A stretch of 64,000 bases of DNA, taken from assembly GCF_900636515.1 (NCBI RefSeq), contig NZ_LR134287.1:1860001-1924000 (forward strand), given 5' to 3'. The stretch is from Neisseria animalis (GTDB lineage: Bacteria; Pseudomonadota; Gammaproteobacteria; Burkholderiales; Neisseriaceae). A program made the position numbers and the translations under genes. Shown here piece by piece: positions 55,959-63,563 of this stretch; within the stretch, counting starts at the first letter, position 1, and every line of letters begins with the position of its first letter. The notes beneath the pieces were generated by a model. It did not search any database, was not told the DNA's origin, and was given only the letters and a program-made list of their open reading frames with translations.

Positions 55959-56474
55959 ATGAGCCAAATCAACGCCATCTACAATGCCAACGTCTATATC
56001 GACGGCAACAACCTCTTGGGCAAAGCCGCCGAATTCAAACTGCCGGAAATGGAAATCGGGCAGGACGAATTCAAAGGCTTAGGCTTAGCAGGCACCATCA
56101 AACTGCCCAACGGCGTGGAAGCCCTCGAAGGCGAAATCACATGGAACAGCTTCTTTCCCGAAGTCGCCAAACGCGCCTCGCACCCGTTCAAATCGGTGCA
56201 GCTGATGGTGCGCGCCAACTACCAGACCTTCGACGCGCGCGGCCTGGCGCAGGAAGTGCCGCTGGTGACCTTTGTAACCGTGATGTTCAGCAAAAACGCG
56301 CTGGGCGGCTACAAACCCAAAGAAAAAGCCGAGTTCTCCAGCACCTACCAAGCCACCGAAATCCGCCAAATGCTCGACGGGCGCGAAGTGCTGTATTTCA
56401 ACGCCTTTACCAACACTTACCGCGTGGACGGCCAAGACGTACTCAGTCAGATGCGTAAGAACATCGGCGCGTAG
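55959..56474 (+). CDS. Tail tube protein
   Basis: 171 residues, P2 FII-type tube (MSQINAIYNANVYIDGNNLL; KLPEMEIGQDEFKGLGLAGT). Forms the inner tube under the sheath. Followed by a terminator. Confidence 0.93.
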   Translation: MSQINAIYNANVYIDGNNLLGKAAEFKLPEMEIGQDEFKGLGLAGTIKLPNGVEALEGEITWNSFFPEVAKRASHPFKSVQLMVRANYQTFDARGLAQEVPLVTFVTVMFSKNALGGYKPKEKAEFSSTYQATEIRQMLDGREVLYFNAFTNTYRVDGQDVLSQMRKNIGA

Positions 56475-56503
56475 CCCTGCCACACCGAACCCCGGAACAA
56501 GAA

Positions 56504-56533
56504 ACACCCTGCTTTACGGCAGGGTGTTTTTTT
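56504..56533 (+). terminator. Terminator after the tail tube gene
   Basis: ACACCCTGC / GCAGGGTGT stem with TTTTTTT; its T-run merges into the late-unit motif at 56531. Confidence 0.88.
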
Positions 56534-56547
56534 AAAGGCGTTTAAAA
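56531..56547 (+). promoter_or_regulatory. Late-unit motif TTTAAAGGCGTTTAAAA, copy D
   Basis: Same 17-bp layout as copies A-C, directly after the tube-gene terminator and 94 nt before the tail-chaperone gene, implying a new transcription start. Confidence 0.58.
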
Positions 56548-56640
56548 GCCGCACCTTTACAGACGGCCTAAACTGGTGCCTGAAACGCGGGATTGTTCCG
56601 GCCGGACCCGCACGGCCTGTTTTGAAAAAGGATTGCAAAA

Positions 56641-56925
56641 ATGACTGAGAAAAACGAATCGCAAAAGCTGCAGGAGCAACTGGGCATCGGTAAGGAAATC
56701 GTACTGGTTGAGCCGCTTGATACGCCGACCGGCAAAGTGGAGAAGCTGACGCTGCGCCGTGTGAAAGTGAAAGACTACAAGCGCGCCGCCGAACAGTATC
56801 CGGACAATGCCGCCTTGCAGCAGCTGGCGACTCTGTCGCTGGCCAGCGGTCTGATGGAAGAAGATTTTGACAACCTGTGCTGGGAGGATTACCAGCAAAT
56901 CAGCAAATTTTGTCTTGGCGTTTGA
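56641..56925 (+). CDS. Tail assembly chaperone, short form
   Basis: 94 residues (IVLVEPLDTPTGKVEKLTLR; VKVKDYKRAAEQYPDNAALQ). It holds the chaperone position before the tape measure. The frame ends at 56925; a GpE-like segment continues in the +1 frame, so a frameshifted longer product is likely. Confidence 0.85.
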   Translation: MTEKNESQKLQEQLGIGKEIVLVEPLDTPTGKVEKLTLRRVKVKDYKRAAEQYPDNAALQQLATLSLASGLMEEDFDNLCWEDYQQISKFCLGV

Positions 56926-57073
56926 TTGGGAGGCGTTTTATCAGGCAGCAGCCGATTTAGCTTGGTGGTTCGGCTTTTCGCCGGGCGACTTGGACGGGCT
57001 GTCGCCTGATGAGATTGTGGCTTGGCAACGCCAAGCCAACAGACAGATTAAAGCGAAGTATTCGAAACTTTAG
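56867..57073 (+). CDS. GpE-like extension reached by frameshift
   Basis: In the frame +1 (or -2) relative to the chaperone, codons after about 56911 encode LAFDWEAFYQAAADLAWWFG and SPDEIVAWQRQANRQIKAKY, matching the P2 GpE family. The upstream part of this frame (from 56867) has no similarity and no ribosome site, so the segment is best read as the C-terminal part of a frameshift fusion. The shift window is about CAAATTTTGTC (56904-56914). Confidence 0.75.
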   Translation: MTTCAGRITSKSANFVLAFDWEAFYQAAADLAWWFGFSPGDLDGLSPDEIVAWQRQANRQIKAKYSKL

Positions 57074-57338
57074 CGGCTTTGGCAGCTTTGGCTTGGGCGC
57101 GCTCTTCAAGGAAATTGCGGCGCGCCCGAAGCCACCACGCTGCAAGCATACCTATAACGGCAGCAATGATACCGATACCTGTGCCGAATATAAGCATGAC
57201 GGCAACAGTAACCGCAGCAGCAATGAGAAAGCTACCTCCGGCTATCCATAGAGATAGAAATACTGCTATGCAGGACACAGCAATAACGGTAACGGTAACA
57301 CCTTCGGCAACATTCATATAAGTGTTGTCTGTACGCAT
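57048..57338 (-). CDS. Opposite-strand two-segment membrane protein (moron candidate)
   Basis: 96 residues with two or three hydrophobic stretches (VTVIAVSCIAVFLSLWIAGG; LIAAAVTVAVMLIFGTGIGI) and a basic/Ala-rich cytoplasmic tail. Ribosome site GGAAAGGAAAT precedes ATG 57338. It reads against the tail operon, has its own promoter (57363-57391) and overlaps the GpE-like extension tail to tail by 26 nt. Superinfection exclusion or host alteration is plausible but unproven. Confidence 0.72.
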   Translation of the reverse strand: MRTDNTYMNVAEGVTVTVIAVSCIAVFLSLWIAGGSFLIAAAVTVAVMLIFGTGIGIIAAVIGMLAAWWLRARRNFLEERAQAKAAKAAKVSNTSL

Positions 57339-57362
57339 TCTATTTCCTTTCCTATAACTGTA

Positions 57363-57391
57363 TTTTTAGCGCAGGTATCCGACAATGTCAA
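57363..57391 (-). promoter_or_regulatory. Promoter of the opposite-strand membrane gene
   Basis: Read leftward: TTGACA (57386-57391), 17 nt, TAAAAA (57363-57368). The -35 overlaps the tape-measure start codon. Confidence 0.6.
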
Positions 57392-58875
57392 AAGAATTGT
57401 TAGTCGGCGTCGTGATCGGCGCATCCCTTAAAGCCGGTTTTGCAACAGTTTTCGGGCGGGCGGAGCAGACCGTCAAGGCTCTGGGCAGCGAAATCAAAAA
57501 CGCGACCAAGATGCAGGAGCAGTTCGGCCGCGCCCTGCGTGCGCGCCAAGCACTCAACCCCACCCACAACCTTGCCAAAGAATCCCGTGCCTATGCCGAA
57601 CTGAGTATGTCCATCAAACGGGCAACCGTCGCGCAAAACAATCTGAATCAGGCTTTGGCCAAACAGGCTTCCGCCCGCCAATTCCGCGCCAATCTGCGCT
57701 CGGAAATGACGGAAACGGCAGCACATGCCGCCGTGGTTACCGGCCCTGTTATCGGTGCGGTCAAGAAGTTTATGGAGCAGGAAGACGCTTCCGCCGATTT
57801 GAAAATCTCCATGATGCGTAAGGACGGCAGCTTCGGCAAGTTCGAGGAAATCGACCGTTTGGCCACGCAGTGGGGTGCGGCACTGCCCGGTAATAAAACC
57901 GACTTTACCAACATGGTAAAAGACCTGAAAAGTCAGGGTATTTCCGACGACACCATTATCAACGGCGGCGGTCTGGCAACCGCACAATTAAATGTAGTTA
58001 TGGACATTCCGATTTCCGACGGCAGTTTCTTTGCCAAAAACATGGAAGCACACGGTATCAAGGAAAGCGAGTTACTGCCGTCTGCTGACCTGACCCAACG
58101 CGCTTATTTTGCTGCAGGCTTGAGCAAAGAAAATATGTTTGGTGCGATGAAATACTATGCACCATTAACCAACATACTCGGCTATACAGGGCTGGAGCAT
58201 CAAAAAAAGATTTATGCCGTTGAGGGTATGGCCGCGACCAAAGGTGTCGAGGATACTCAATTCGGTACAAACTTTGCCTCCTTCTTAACTCGGCTCTCCA
58301 AAGGTCCTGCAAACTTGGAATCTGCCAAAACAGGGACAAAAGGCAAACTGAAAAACATGATGCAGGATGCGGGCGCAGAGTTTAATTTCTTCAACCCTGA
58401 CGGCACGATTAAAGACTTAAGGGAAATTACAGGAATCTTAGAAACCGAATTCGGCAAAATCAAAGCGAAATACGGCGACAAAGGTGTAATGGATATTTCC
58501 GATGCAATGTTTGGACCGGAGGGCAACCGTGTAGCATCTAACCTGATTCAGCAAGGTGTTAAAGGCTTTGACGAAATGATAGCCAAAATGGACGACCAAG
58601 CCTCCATTCACGACCGCATTAAAGTCAAAACCAACACCTTGTCTTCGGCTTTCGAAGCCTTGGGCGGCGTTGCGGAGAATACGGCTGCCATTTTTGGAGG
58701 AATTTTCGCAGAGGATTTGAAGGGTTTGGCTACCGGTTTTCAAAACCTGATGGAAAACCATATTGCCCCTTTTATCCAAAACAATAAAGCCGTCATTAAA
58801 TGGCTTTTGGGTTTGGCCGGCGGTTTTTTATTGCCAAAATGGCTATCTTGGCATTTGCCTACGGTATCTCTATGA
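57385..58875 (+). CDS. Tail tape measure protein, N-terminal part (frameshifted)
   Basis: 496 codons in this frame (MSKELLVGVVIGASLKAGFA...), P2 gpT-like: coiled N-terminus, then MLRKDG-type globular segment and a hydrophobic start. True coding continues in the -1 frame from T6 at 58824-58829: GGF LLPKW here versus FFIAKMAILAFAYG there. The remaining 15 codons after the run are out-of-frame. Confidence 0.85.
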   Translation: MSKELLVGVVIGASLKAGFATVFGRAEQTVKALGSEIKNATKMQEQFGRALRARQALNPTHNLAKESRAYAELSMSIKRATVAQNNLNQALAKQASARQFRANLRSEMTETAAHAAVVTGPVIGAVKKFMEQEDASADLKISMMRKDGSFGKFEEIDRLATQWGAALPGNKTDFTNMVKDLKSQGISDDTIINGGGLATAQLNVVMDIPISDGSFFAKNMEAHGIKESELLPSADLTQRAYFAAGLSKENMFGAMKYYAPLTNILGYTGLEHQKKIYAVEGMAATKGVEDTQFGTNFASFLTRLSKGPANLESAKTGTKGKLKNMMQDAGAEFNFFNPDGTIKDLREITGILETEFGKIKAKYGDKGVMDISDAMFGPEGNRVASNLIQQGVKGFDEMIAKMDDQASIHDRIKVKTNTLSSAFEALGGVAENTAAIFGGIFAEDLKGLATGFQNLMENHIAPFIQNNKAVIKWLLGLAGGFLLPKWLSWHLPTVSL

Positions 58876-60293
58876 CTGCTATGCCATTCCACGCATTTAT
58901 GGTATCCATCGCCAAATTCAAAGCCCTAAAAGCCCTGTACGGTCTGTTCCGTGCCGGACAAATCAGCAAAGGTGTGGCGGTGTTCCGCGCATTGGGCATG
59001 TCTGCCACGGGTGCGGCCACGGCGGCAAAATGGCTGACGCTGGCCATGCGGCCGCTGGGTGCGGTATTCGGTATGCTGGCCAAATTACCCGGTGTCCGCC
59101 AACTCGGTATGGGGCTGCTGTGGCTTAAAAACATTGTGGTCTTCATCGGCCGCTCGCTGCTGACGACCGTCCCCGGATTTGCGGTACTGGCCGTAGCCGC
59201 CTTGCTGATTTACAAATACTGGCAGCCGATTAAGGCGTTTTTTGCAGGACTGTGGGAGGGGTTGAAGCAGGGACTGGCTCCGATTGCACCGATGTTCGAG
59301 GGTTTGTCCGGCGTGTTTTCGGGGTTGTGGTCAACAATCCAGCCGTTTGTGCAGCCAATTATCGACTGGTTCACGGAGTTTTTCAGCATTACCCAAGCAG
59401 CCGAAGGCGGCGTGCGCAGTTTCGGCGAATCGGTCGGCTTGTGGATAGGCGAAAAGATTTCTGCCGTGGTGTCTTGGATAACCGAAAGGGTCGAAGCAAT
59501 CAAAACCGCTTTTGACGGTGGTTTGGCAGGTATCGGCGCATTGATACTCAACTGGTCGCCCGTCGGCCTCTTCTATCAGGCTTTTGCGGCGGTTATGGAC
59601 TATTTCGGCATCGAGATGCCGGCCAACCTGACCGGCTTTATCTCTGCCGCCATTAACGCGCTCAGCAACCTGATTATGACGTGGTCTCCTGTAACTGCCT
59701 TTATGACGGCGTTTCAGGCCGTATGGTCTTGGCTCTCGGGCTTGGGTGCAATCTTTACCGCCTACGGCAGCCAAATGATTGACGGCTTGGTCAACGGCAT
59801 CAAAGCAGGTGTCGGCCGGGCGGTGGAAGCGGTTCAAGGTGTGGTATCGATGGTTAAATCCGCCTTTACATCCGACCGCAAAGGTATGGCTATCCATTCC
59901 CCGAGCCGCGTGTTTATGCGCTACGGCGGATTTATTACCGAAGGTCTGAGCAAGGGTCTGCAACGCGGCGCAGCCGGACCGGTATCGTCTATCGGCGGCA
60001 TGGCAAATCAGCTGAAACAGCGTTTTTCACGCAGTAGCGGACGGTTGTCAGCCGACTTGTCTGCCGAAATGTCGGCAAACGCCGCAGAATTCGCCCAAGC
60101 GCGGCAGCAGCGCGGGCAGGAAACGGCAGCCGCTACTGCGGCAAACGGCAGTATCACAATCAACTTCAATCCTACCATCCACGCCCCCGGCGGCGATACC
60201 GCGCAGATTCAGACGGCCTTGCAGATGGGTTTGCGCGAGTTTGAAGAGCTGTTCCGCAGGATGATGGCGGACAGGGAACGGAGGGCATATTGA
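58800..60293 (+). CDS. Tail tape measure protein, C-terminal part
   Basis: Reading frame -1 relative to the N-terminal part; meaningful similarity starts about 58830. Several hydrophobic stretches (AILAFAYGISMTAMPFHAFM; TVPGFAVLAVAALLIYKYW), W-rich repeats (TEFFSI, LSGLGAIFTAYG) and a C-terminal GMAIHSPSRVFMRYGGFITE typical of tape measures. Its TGA at 60291 overlaps an ATG at 60293 left from the ancestral junction with GpU. Confidence 0.85.
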   Translation: MAFGFGRRFFIAKMAILAFAYGISMTAMPFHAFMVSIAKFKALKALYGLFRAGQISKGVAVFRALGMSATGAATAAKWLTLAMRPLGAVFGMLAKLPGVRQLGMGLLWLKNIVVFIGRSLLTTVPGFAVLAVAALLIYKYWQPIKAFFAGLWEGLKQGLAPIAPMFEGLSGVFSGLWSTIQPFVQPIIDWFTEFFSITQAAEGGVRSFGESVGLWIGEKISAVVSWITERVEAIKTAFDGGLAGIGALILNWSPVGLFYQAFAAVMDYFGIEMPANLTGFISAAINALSNLIMTWSPVTAFMTAFQAVWSWLSGLGAIFTAYGSQMIDGLVNGIKAGVGRAVEAVQGVVSMVKSAFTSDRKGMAIHSPSRVFMRYGGFITEGLSKGLQRGAAGPVSSIGGMANQLKQRFSRSSGRLSADLSAEMSANAAEFAQARQQRGQETAAATAANGSITINFNPTIHAPGGDTAQIQTALQMGLREFEELFRRMMADRERRAY

Positions 60294-60393
60294 TGCCGTT
60301 GGTTTCAACCCTCACCCCCAGCCCTCTCCCGGTTGGGAGAGGGGGACGATGTGCCGCTACGCGGGGTGTATTGATTGGGAGGGCATATTGATG
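60280..60393. repeat. REP-like insertion bounded by 16-bp direct repeats
   Basis: GGAGGGCATATTGATG occurs at 60280-60295 and 60378-60393. The 82 bp between contain CCCTCACCCCCAGCCCTCTCC and an inverted GGTTGGGAGAGGGGG, a REP/short-palindrome type sequence. Confidence 0.8.
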
Positions 60394-61287
60394 TACGCAC
60401 AACTGGGAGATGTACGCTTCGAACTGTTGCAGGGTTTCGAACGGCTGGAGGCGCGGCACGAGGCGAGGTTTGCCAAGCACGAGGTGCTGGCCGGACGGCC
60501 GCGTTTGCAGGCGGTGGGCAACGAACTGACCGAGCTGCGTATCGGCATCAGGCTGCATTGGCTGCTGGGTAATCCCGATACGGCCTATAAAGGTTTGCTG
60601 ACCGCTTTGGAGGCGCAGCAGGCGGTGTCGCTGGTATTCGGCAGCGGCAGGTTTGTCGGCTGGTTTGTGATTGAACGGCTTTCCGAGCGCACGCTGATTC
60701 AGGACGGCAAAGGCCGCACGGCGGCGCGTGAACTGGATGTGAAGCTGACCGAGTTTGTCGGCGACCCGAACAATCCGCTGCCGACCCCGGGCATCGCGCA
60801 GGCGGGCAAAAACCCGCTGCTGGGGCTGCTGCCCGAATCGGTGCAGGCGCAGGCTTCCGACCTGATGCAGGCGGTGGAGACGGGCATCAAAATCTACCGG
60901 GAGGCGGAAAGCGGCGTGCGCGATTTGCAGCGGCTGGCCGGTGCGGTGCGCGAGCTTAAAAACGACCCGGCAGGCGCGTTGAATATGCTGGGCGAGGCTC
61001 TGGAGACCGGGAGCGGCGTATTGGGCCGTCTGAACAATCTGCCGCAGGTAACATCGCTCATCGGTGATTTGTCGGGCGCGGCAGAGATGGCGGCGCAGGC
61101 TTCGCAGGCGGCTTCGGAATTGGGCGGTGCGGCGGCTTCTGCACGGGCTGCATTTGAGAGCGGCAATCCGCTTGATTGGCTGGAAGGCGGCGCAGACGCG
61201 GTGGAACGGGCGGGCGGCGCATTGGCAGACGGTGCGGCGGCGGTGGAAACGCTGACCGCATGGCTTGCGGTACGGAGGGACATCTGA
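60391..61287 (+). CDS. GpU-like tail protein with long C-terminal extension
   Basis: 298 residues. N-terminal 130 residues (MYAQLGDVRFELLQGFERLE; GRPRLQAVGNELTELRIGIR; GSGRFVGWFVIERLSERTL) match P2 GpU; the rest is an Ala/Glu/Gly-rich extension. Start 60391 uses GGAGGG from the second direct repeat. Stop overlaps the GpX start. Confidence 0.85.
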   Translation: MYAQLGDVRFELLQGFERLEARHEARFAKHEVLAGRPRLQAVGNELTELRIGIRLHWLLGNPDTAYKGLLTALEAQQAVSLVFGSGRFVGWFVIERLSERTLIQDGKGRTAARELDVKLTEFVGDPNNPLPTPGIAQAGKNPLLGLLPESVQAQASDLMQAVETGIKIYREAESGVRDLQRLAGAVRELKNDPAGALNMLGEALETGSGVLGRLNNLPQVTSLIGDLSGAAEMAAQASQAASELGGAAASARAAFESGNPLDWLEGGADAVERAGGALADGAAAVETLTAWLAVRRDI

Positions 61288-61505
61288 TGAGTGCGGTTAT
61301 CCGCTACACCACGCGCGACGGCGACCGCTGGGACTTAATCGCGCACAAGCATTACGGCAACGCGCTTATGACAGACGGGCTGATGGCGGCCAATCCGCAC
61401 CTGCCCTTGGCCGAAGAGTTTAAAAGCGGTTTAACCGTGTTTGTGCCGGTGTTGGAACACAAACCGCAAAACAGCCAAGCGGCGATGCCGCCGTGGATGC
61501 GGTAA
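61287..61505 (+). CDS. Tail protein X (LysM-like)
   Basis: 72 residues; RYTTRDGDRWDLIAHKHYGN and ANPHLPLAEEFKSGLTVFVP match P2 GpX. ATG overlaps the GpU-like stop (TGATG). Confidence 0.92.
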   Translation: MSAVIRYTTRDGDRWDLIAHKHYGNALMTDGLMAANPHLPLAEEFKSGLTVFVPVLEHKPQNSQAAMPPWMR

Positions 61506-61532
61506 TTGCAGACGGCCTGAAAGGACACAACA

Positions 61533-62657
61533 ATGGACGCTTTGGGCGCATTTTTAAAACTGAACGGCTTCACAGGCAGCGGCAGCAGCCATCCCGTAAC
61601 CCGCCCCGACTTTGTAATTAAGTATGAGCAGAAAGACATCACCGGCGAGATTTCGCCCTATCTGATTTCGTTCGGCTATACCGATTATTTGGGCGAGCAG
61701 TCCGATGAACTGCAGGTGGAATTTGAAGACACCGATGGCCGCTGGCTGCGCGGCTGGTATCCCGAACACGGCGACCGTCTTTCTTTAAGCATGGGCGACC
61801 AATTCACGGGCTTGGTGGATTTGGGTTTCTTCGAGATTGCCGAAATCGAATACAGCACCACCCCGAGCGTGGTCATCCTGAAAGCCTTGTCCACCGGCAT
61901 TACCAAAGCCAACCGCCGGCTGCAACCGCGTGCCTACGAAAAAACCACACTGGCGAAAATCGTGCGCGAAGTGGCAGGCCGTCTGAAACTCAAGCCCGAC
62001 GGCGAGGTGCGCGACATCAAAATCGAACGCGTTACCCAGTATCAGGAGCGCGATGTCGAGTTTCTGACGCGGCTGGCGCGGCAGTACGGGCATACGTTTA
62101 AAATCGTCGGCGACAAGTTGGTGTTTACCGACAATGTGAAGCTGGCCGAACGAGAGGCGGTGGCGGTATTGCTGCCCGAAGACATCACGCGCCTGCGACT
62201 GCGCGATTTGATTAAGGGTGTGCCGGACAAGGCGGTGGTGTCGGGCTACGATGCCAAAAAGAAAAAGGCTTTTACCGCCACGCGCAAAGCCAAGCCGCGC
62301 CGGGCGAAAGCCAAGCGCGCAGCCAGCGGCGACACGCTGCGGATTATACCTAACAAGGGCGAGAGCCAAGACCAGACCAACGCCCGCGCCGATGCCGCCC
62401 TTGCCGCCGCGCAGGACGAGCAAATCGCGGGCAACGTGTCGTTGTTCGGCAACGCGCTCTTGGTGGCCGGACAGGTGGTGGAGCTTAAAAACCAAGGCAA
62501 ATTCAGCGGCCGCTATCTGGTCAAACAGGCGCGGCACGATTTCAGACGGCATTCCGGCTACACCACGGAATTGGAAATCAAAATGGTGGAATACATTCCC
62601 GAAACCCCCGAACCCCCCGAAACGGAGCGCAATAATGAAACAGCAGACAACCCATGA
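61533..62657 (+). CDS. GpD-like baseplate hub protein (late control D family)
   Basis: 374 residues (PDFVIKYEQKDITGEISPYL; VQFEDTDGRWLRGW-type region; VTQYQERDVEFLTRLARQYG; NVSLFGNALLVAGQVVELKN). Forms the baseplate hub. Overlaps the GpV-like gene by 23 nt. Confidence 0.92.
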   Translation: MDALGAFLKLNGFTGSGSSHPVTRPDFVIKYEQKDITGEISPYLISFGYTDYLGEQSDELQVEFEDTDGRWLRGWYPEHGDRLSLSMGDQFTGLVDLGFFEIAEIEYSTTPSVVILKALSTGITKANRRLQPRAYEKTTLAKIVREVAGRLKLKPDGEVRDIKIERVTQYQERDVEFLTRLARQYGHTFKIVGDKLVFTDNVKLAEREAVAVLLPEDITRLRLRDLIKGVPDKAVVSGYDAKKKKAFTATRKAKPRRAKAKRAASGDTLRIIPNKGESQDQTNARADAALAAAQDEQIAGNVSLFGNALLVAGQVVELKNQGKFSGRYLVKQARHDFRRHSGYTTELEIKMVEYIPETPEPPETERNNETADNP

Positions 62658-63219
62658 TTTCGGCGCAACCCTGCAATTCGGTATTGTGGCGGCGGTGGAC
62701 GAAGCCGGCCACAACCTGCGCGTGCGCCTACCCGCCTTGGAAGACATGGAAACCGACTGGCTGCCGATGATTACCTTTGCGGCGGGCGGCAATCAATTTT
62801 ACAGCCTGCCCGACGAGGGCGAGCAGGTGGTGTGCCTCTTGGACGCACAGGGAGAGAGCGGCGCGGTGCTGGGTGCGACCTACAACGCCGCCGACAAACC
62901 GCCCGCCGCGAGCAAAGATATGTGGGTGCGCCGGTTTAAAAACGGCACGGTCATCGAACATGACCGCAAAACGGGTGATGTGCGGGTCAAGACTTCGGGC
63001 GTGGTTACGATTGATGCCGATGCGGTGGTGGAAAAAACGCTGACGGTAAACGGTCTGCTCACTTATACCGCAGGCATGAGCGGTTCGGGCGGCGGCGGAG
63101 CTTCGGCCATGATTGACGGTGCGGTTCATGCGACGGGCGACATTACGTCCGGCGGCATCAGCCTGCCCAACCACACCCATCCGGGCGATTCGGGCGGTAC
63201 CACCGGCAAACCTCAATAA
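62635..63219 (+). CDS. Baseplate assembly protein GpV (Mu gp45-like spike)
   Basis: 194 residues: OB-type N-terminus (FGIVAAVDEAGHNLRVRLPA; SLPDEGEQVVCLLDAQG) and beta-helical C-terminus ending in GISLPNHTHPGDSGGTTGKP, the H-x-H metal tip. Start 62635 lies inside the GpD-like gene. Confidence 0.93.
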   Translation: MKQQTTHDFGATLQFGIVAAVDEAGHNLRVRLPALEDMETDWLPMITFAAGGNQFYSLPDEGEQVVCLLDAQGESGAVLGATYNAADKPPAASKDMWVRRFKNGTVIEHDRKTGDVRVKTSGVVTIDADAVVEKTLTVNGLLTYTAGMSGSGGGGASAMIDGAVHATGDITSGGISLPNHTHPGDSGGTTGKPQ

Positions 63220-63246
63220 AAAAACCGCCCGCATGGGTGCGGGCGG
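63218..63246 (-). terminator. Terminator for leftward unit 2
   Basis: CCGCCCGCA / TGCGGGCGG, 9-bp stem. The T-run (complement of AAAAAAA at 63218-63224) follows the stem only when read leftward, so it ends the small-peptide transcript. Confidence 0.78.
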
Positions 63247-63269
63247 AAAACAGATGTTTTTTTATGCGG

Positions 63270-63374
63270 TTATTGACTGAAATACAGGATTAGGGCTAAT
63301 ATTGCTTTCAAGGCATCAGCCTTAACCGTGATTTTCAGAACAAACCGCTTTGACCGTAGGTAGATCTGAATCAC
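63270..63374 (-). CDS. Small basic-hydrophobic peptide (unit 2)
   Basis: 34 residues from GTG 63374 (VIQIYLRSKRFVLKITVKAD then ALKAILALILYFSQ), 8 nt after the strong ribosome site AAAGGAGG. An ATG two bases upstream runs straight into TGA. Own promoter and terminator. Amphipathic basic start with a hydrophobic end, type I toxin-like in layout only. Confidence 0.5.
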   Translation of the reverse strand: MIQIYLRSKRFVLKITVKADALKAILALILYFSQ

Positions 63375-63412
63375 ATATCTCACCTCCTTTAAGGGGTGTG
63401 ATTTGCAAACCA

Positions 63413-63438
63413 GCCCCGACGGCCATCGGGGCTTTTTT
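63413..63438 (+). terminator. Opposite-strand terminator over the unit 2 leader
   Basis: GCCCCGA / TCGGGGC, 6-nt loop, TTTTTT on the plus strand, lying in the leader of the leftward peptide mRNA. Confidence 0.75.
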
Positions 63439-63452
63439 GCAACCCCGTACGG

Positions 63453-63482
63453 ATTATCATACAAACAGATAGAACCACGCAA
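63453..63482 (-). promoter_or_regulatory. Promoter of unit 2
   Basis: Read leftward: TTGCGT (63477-63482), 18 nt, GATAAT (63453-63458). It abuts the late-unit motif on its other side. Confidence 0.5.
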
Positions 63483-63484
63483 TC

Positions 63485-63501
63485 TTTAAAGCCGTTTAAA
63501 A
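63485..63501 (+). promoter_or_regulatory. Late-unit motif TTTAAAGCCGTTTAAAA, copy B
   Basis: Identical to copy A; 79 nt before the GpW-like start and 23 nt before hairpin B. Confidence 0.6.
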
Positions 63502-63523
63502 GCCTTTCAGACGGCATTTTGCC

Positions 63524-63563
63524 AAAATCCCTGCAACCGATTATTCAGTTGCAGGGATTTTTT
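63524..63563 (+). promoter_or_regulatory. Ribosome-site hairpin B, baseplate operon
   Basis: AAAATCCCTGCAAC / GTTGCAGGGATTTT, 14-bp stem with loop CGATTATTCA; AGGGA in the 3' arm, 6 nt before ATG 63564. Confidence 0.72.

Noticed and set aside
62218..62634. Upstream extension of the GpV-like gene
   Set aside because: This part overlaps the GpD-like gene in another frame and is Arg/Ala-rich shadow; family similarity starts at 62635.
63375..63482. Longer N-terminus for the unit 2 peptide
   Set aside because: That stretch holds the promoter, leader hairpin and ribosome site; translation should start at GTG 63374.
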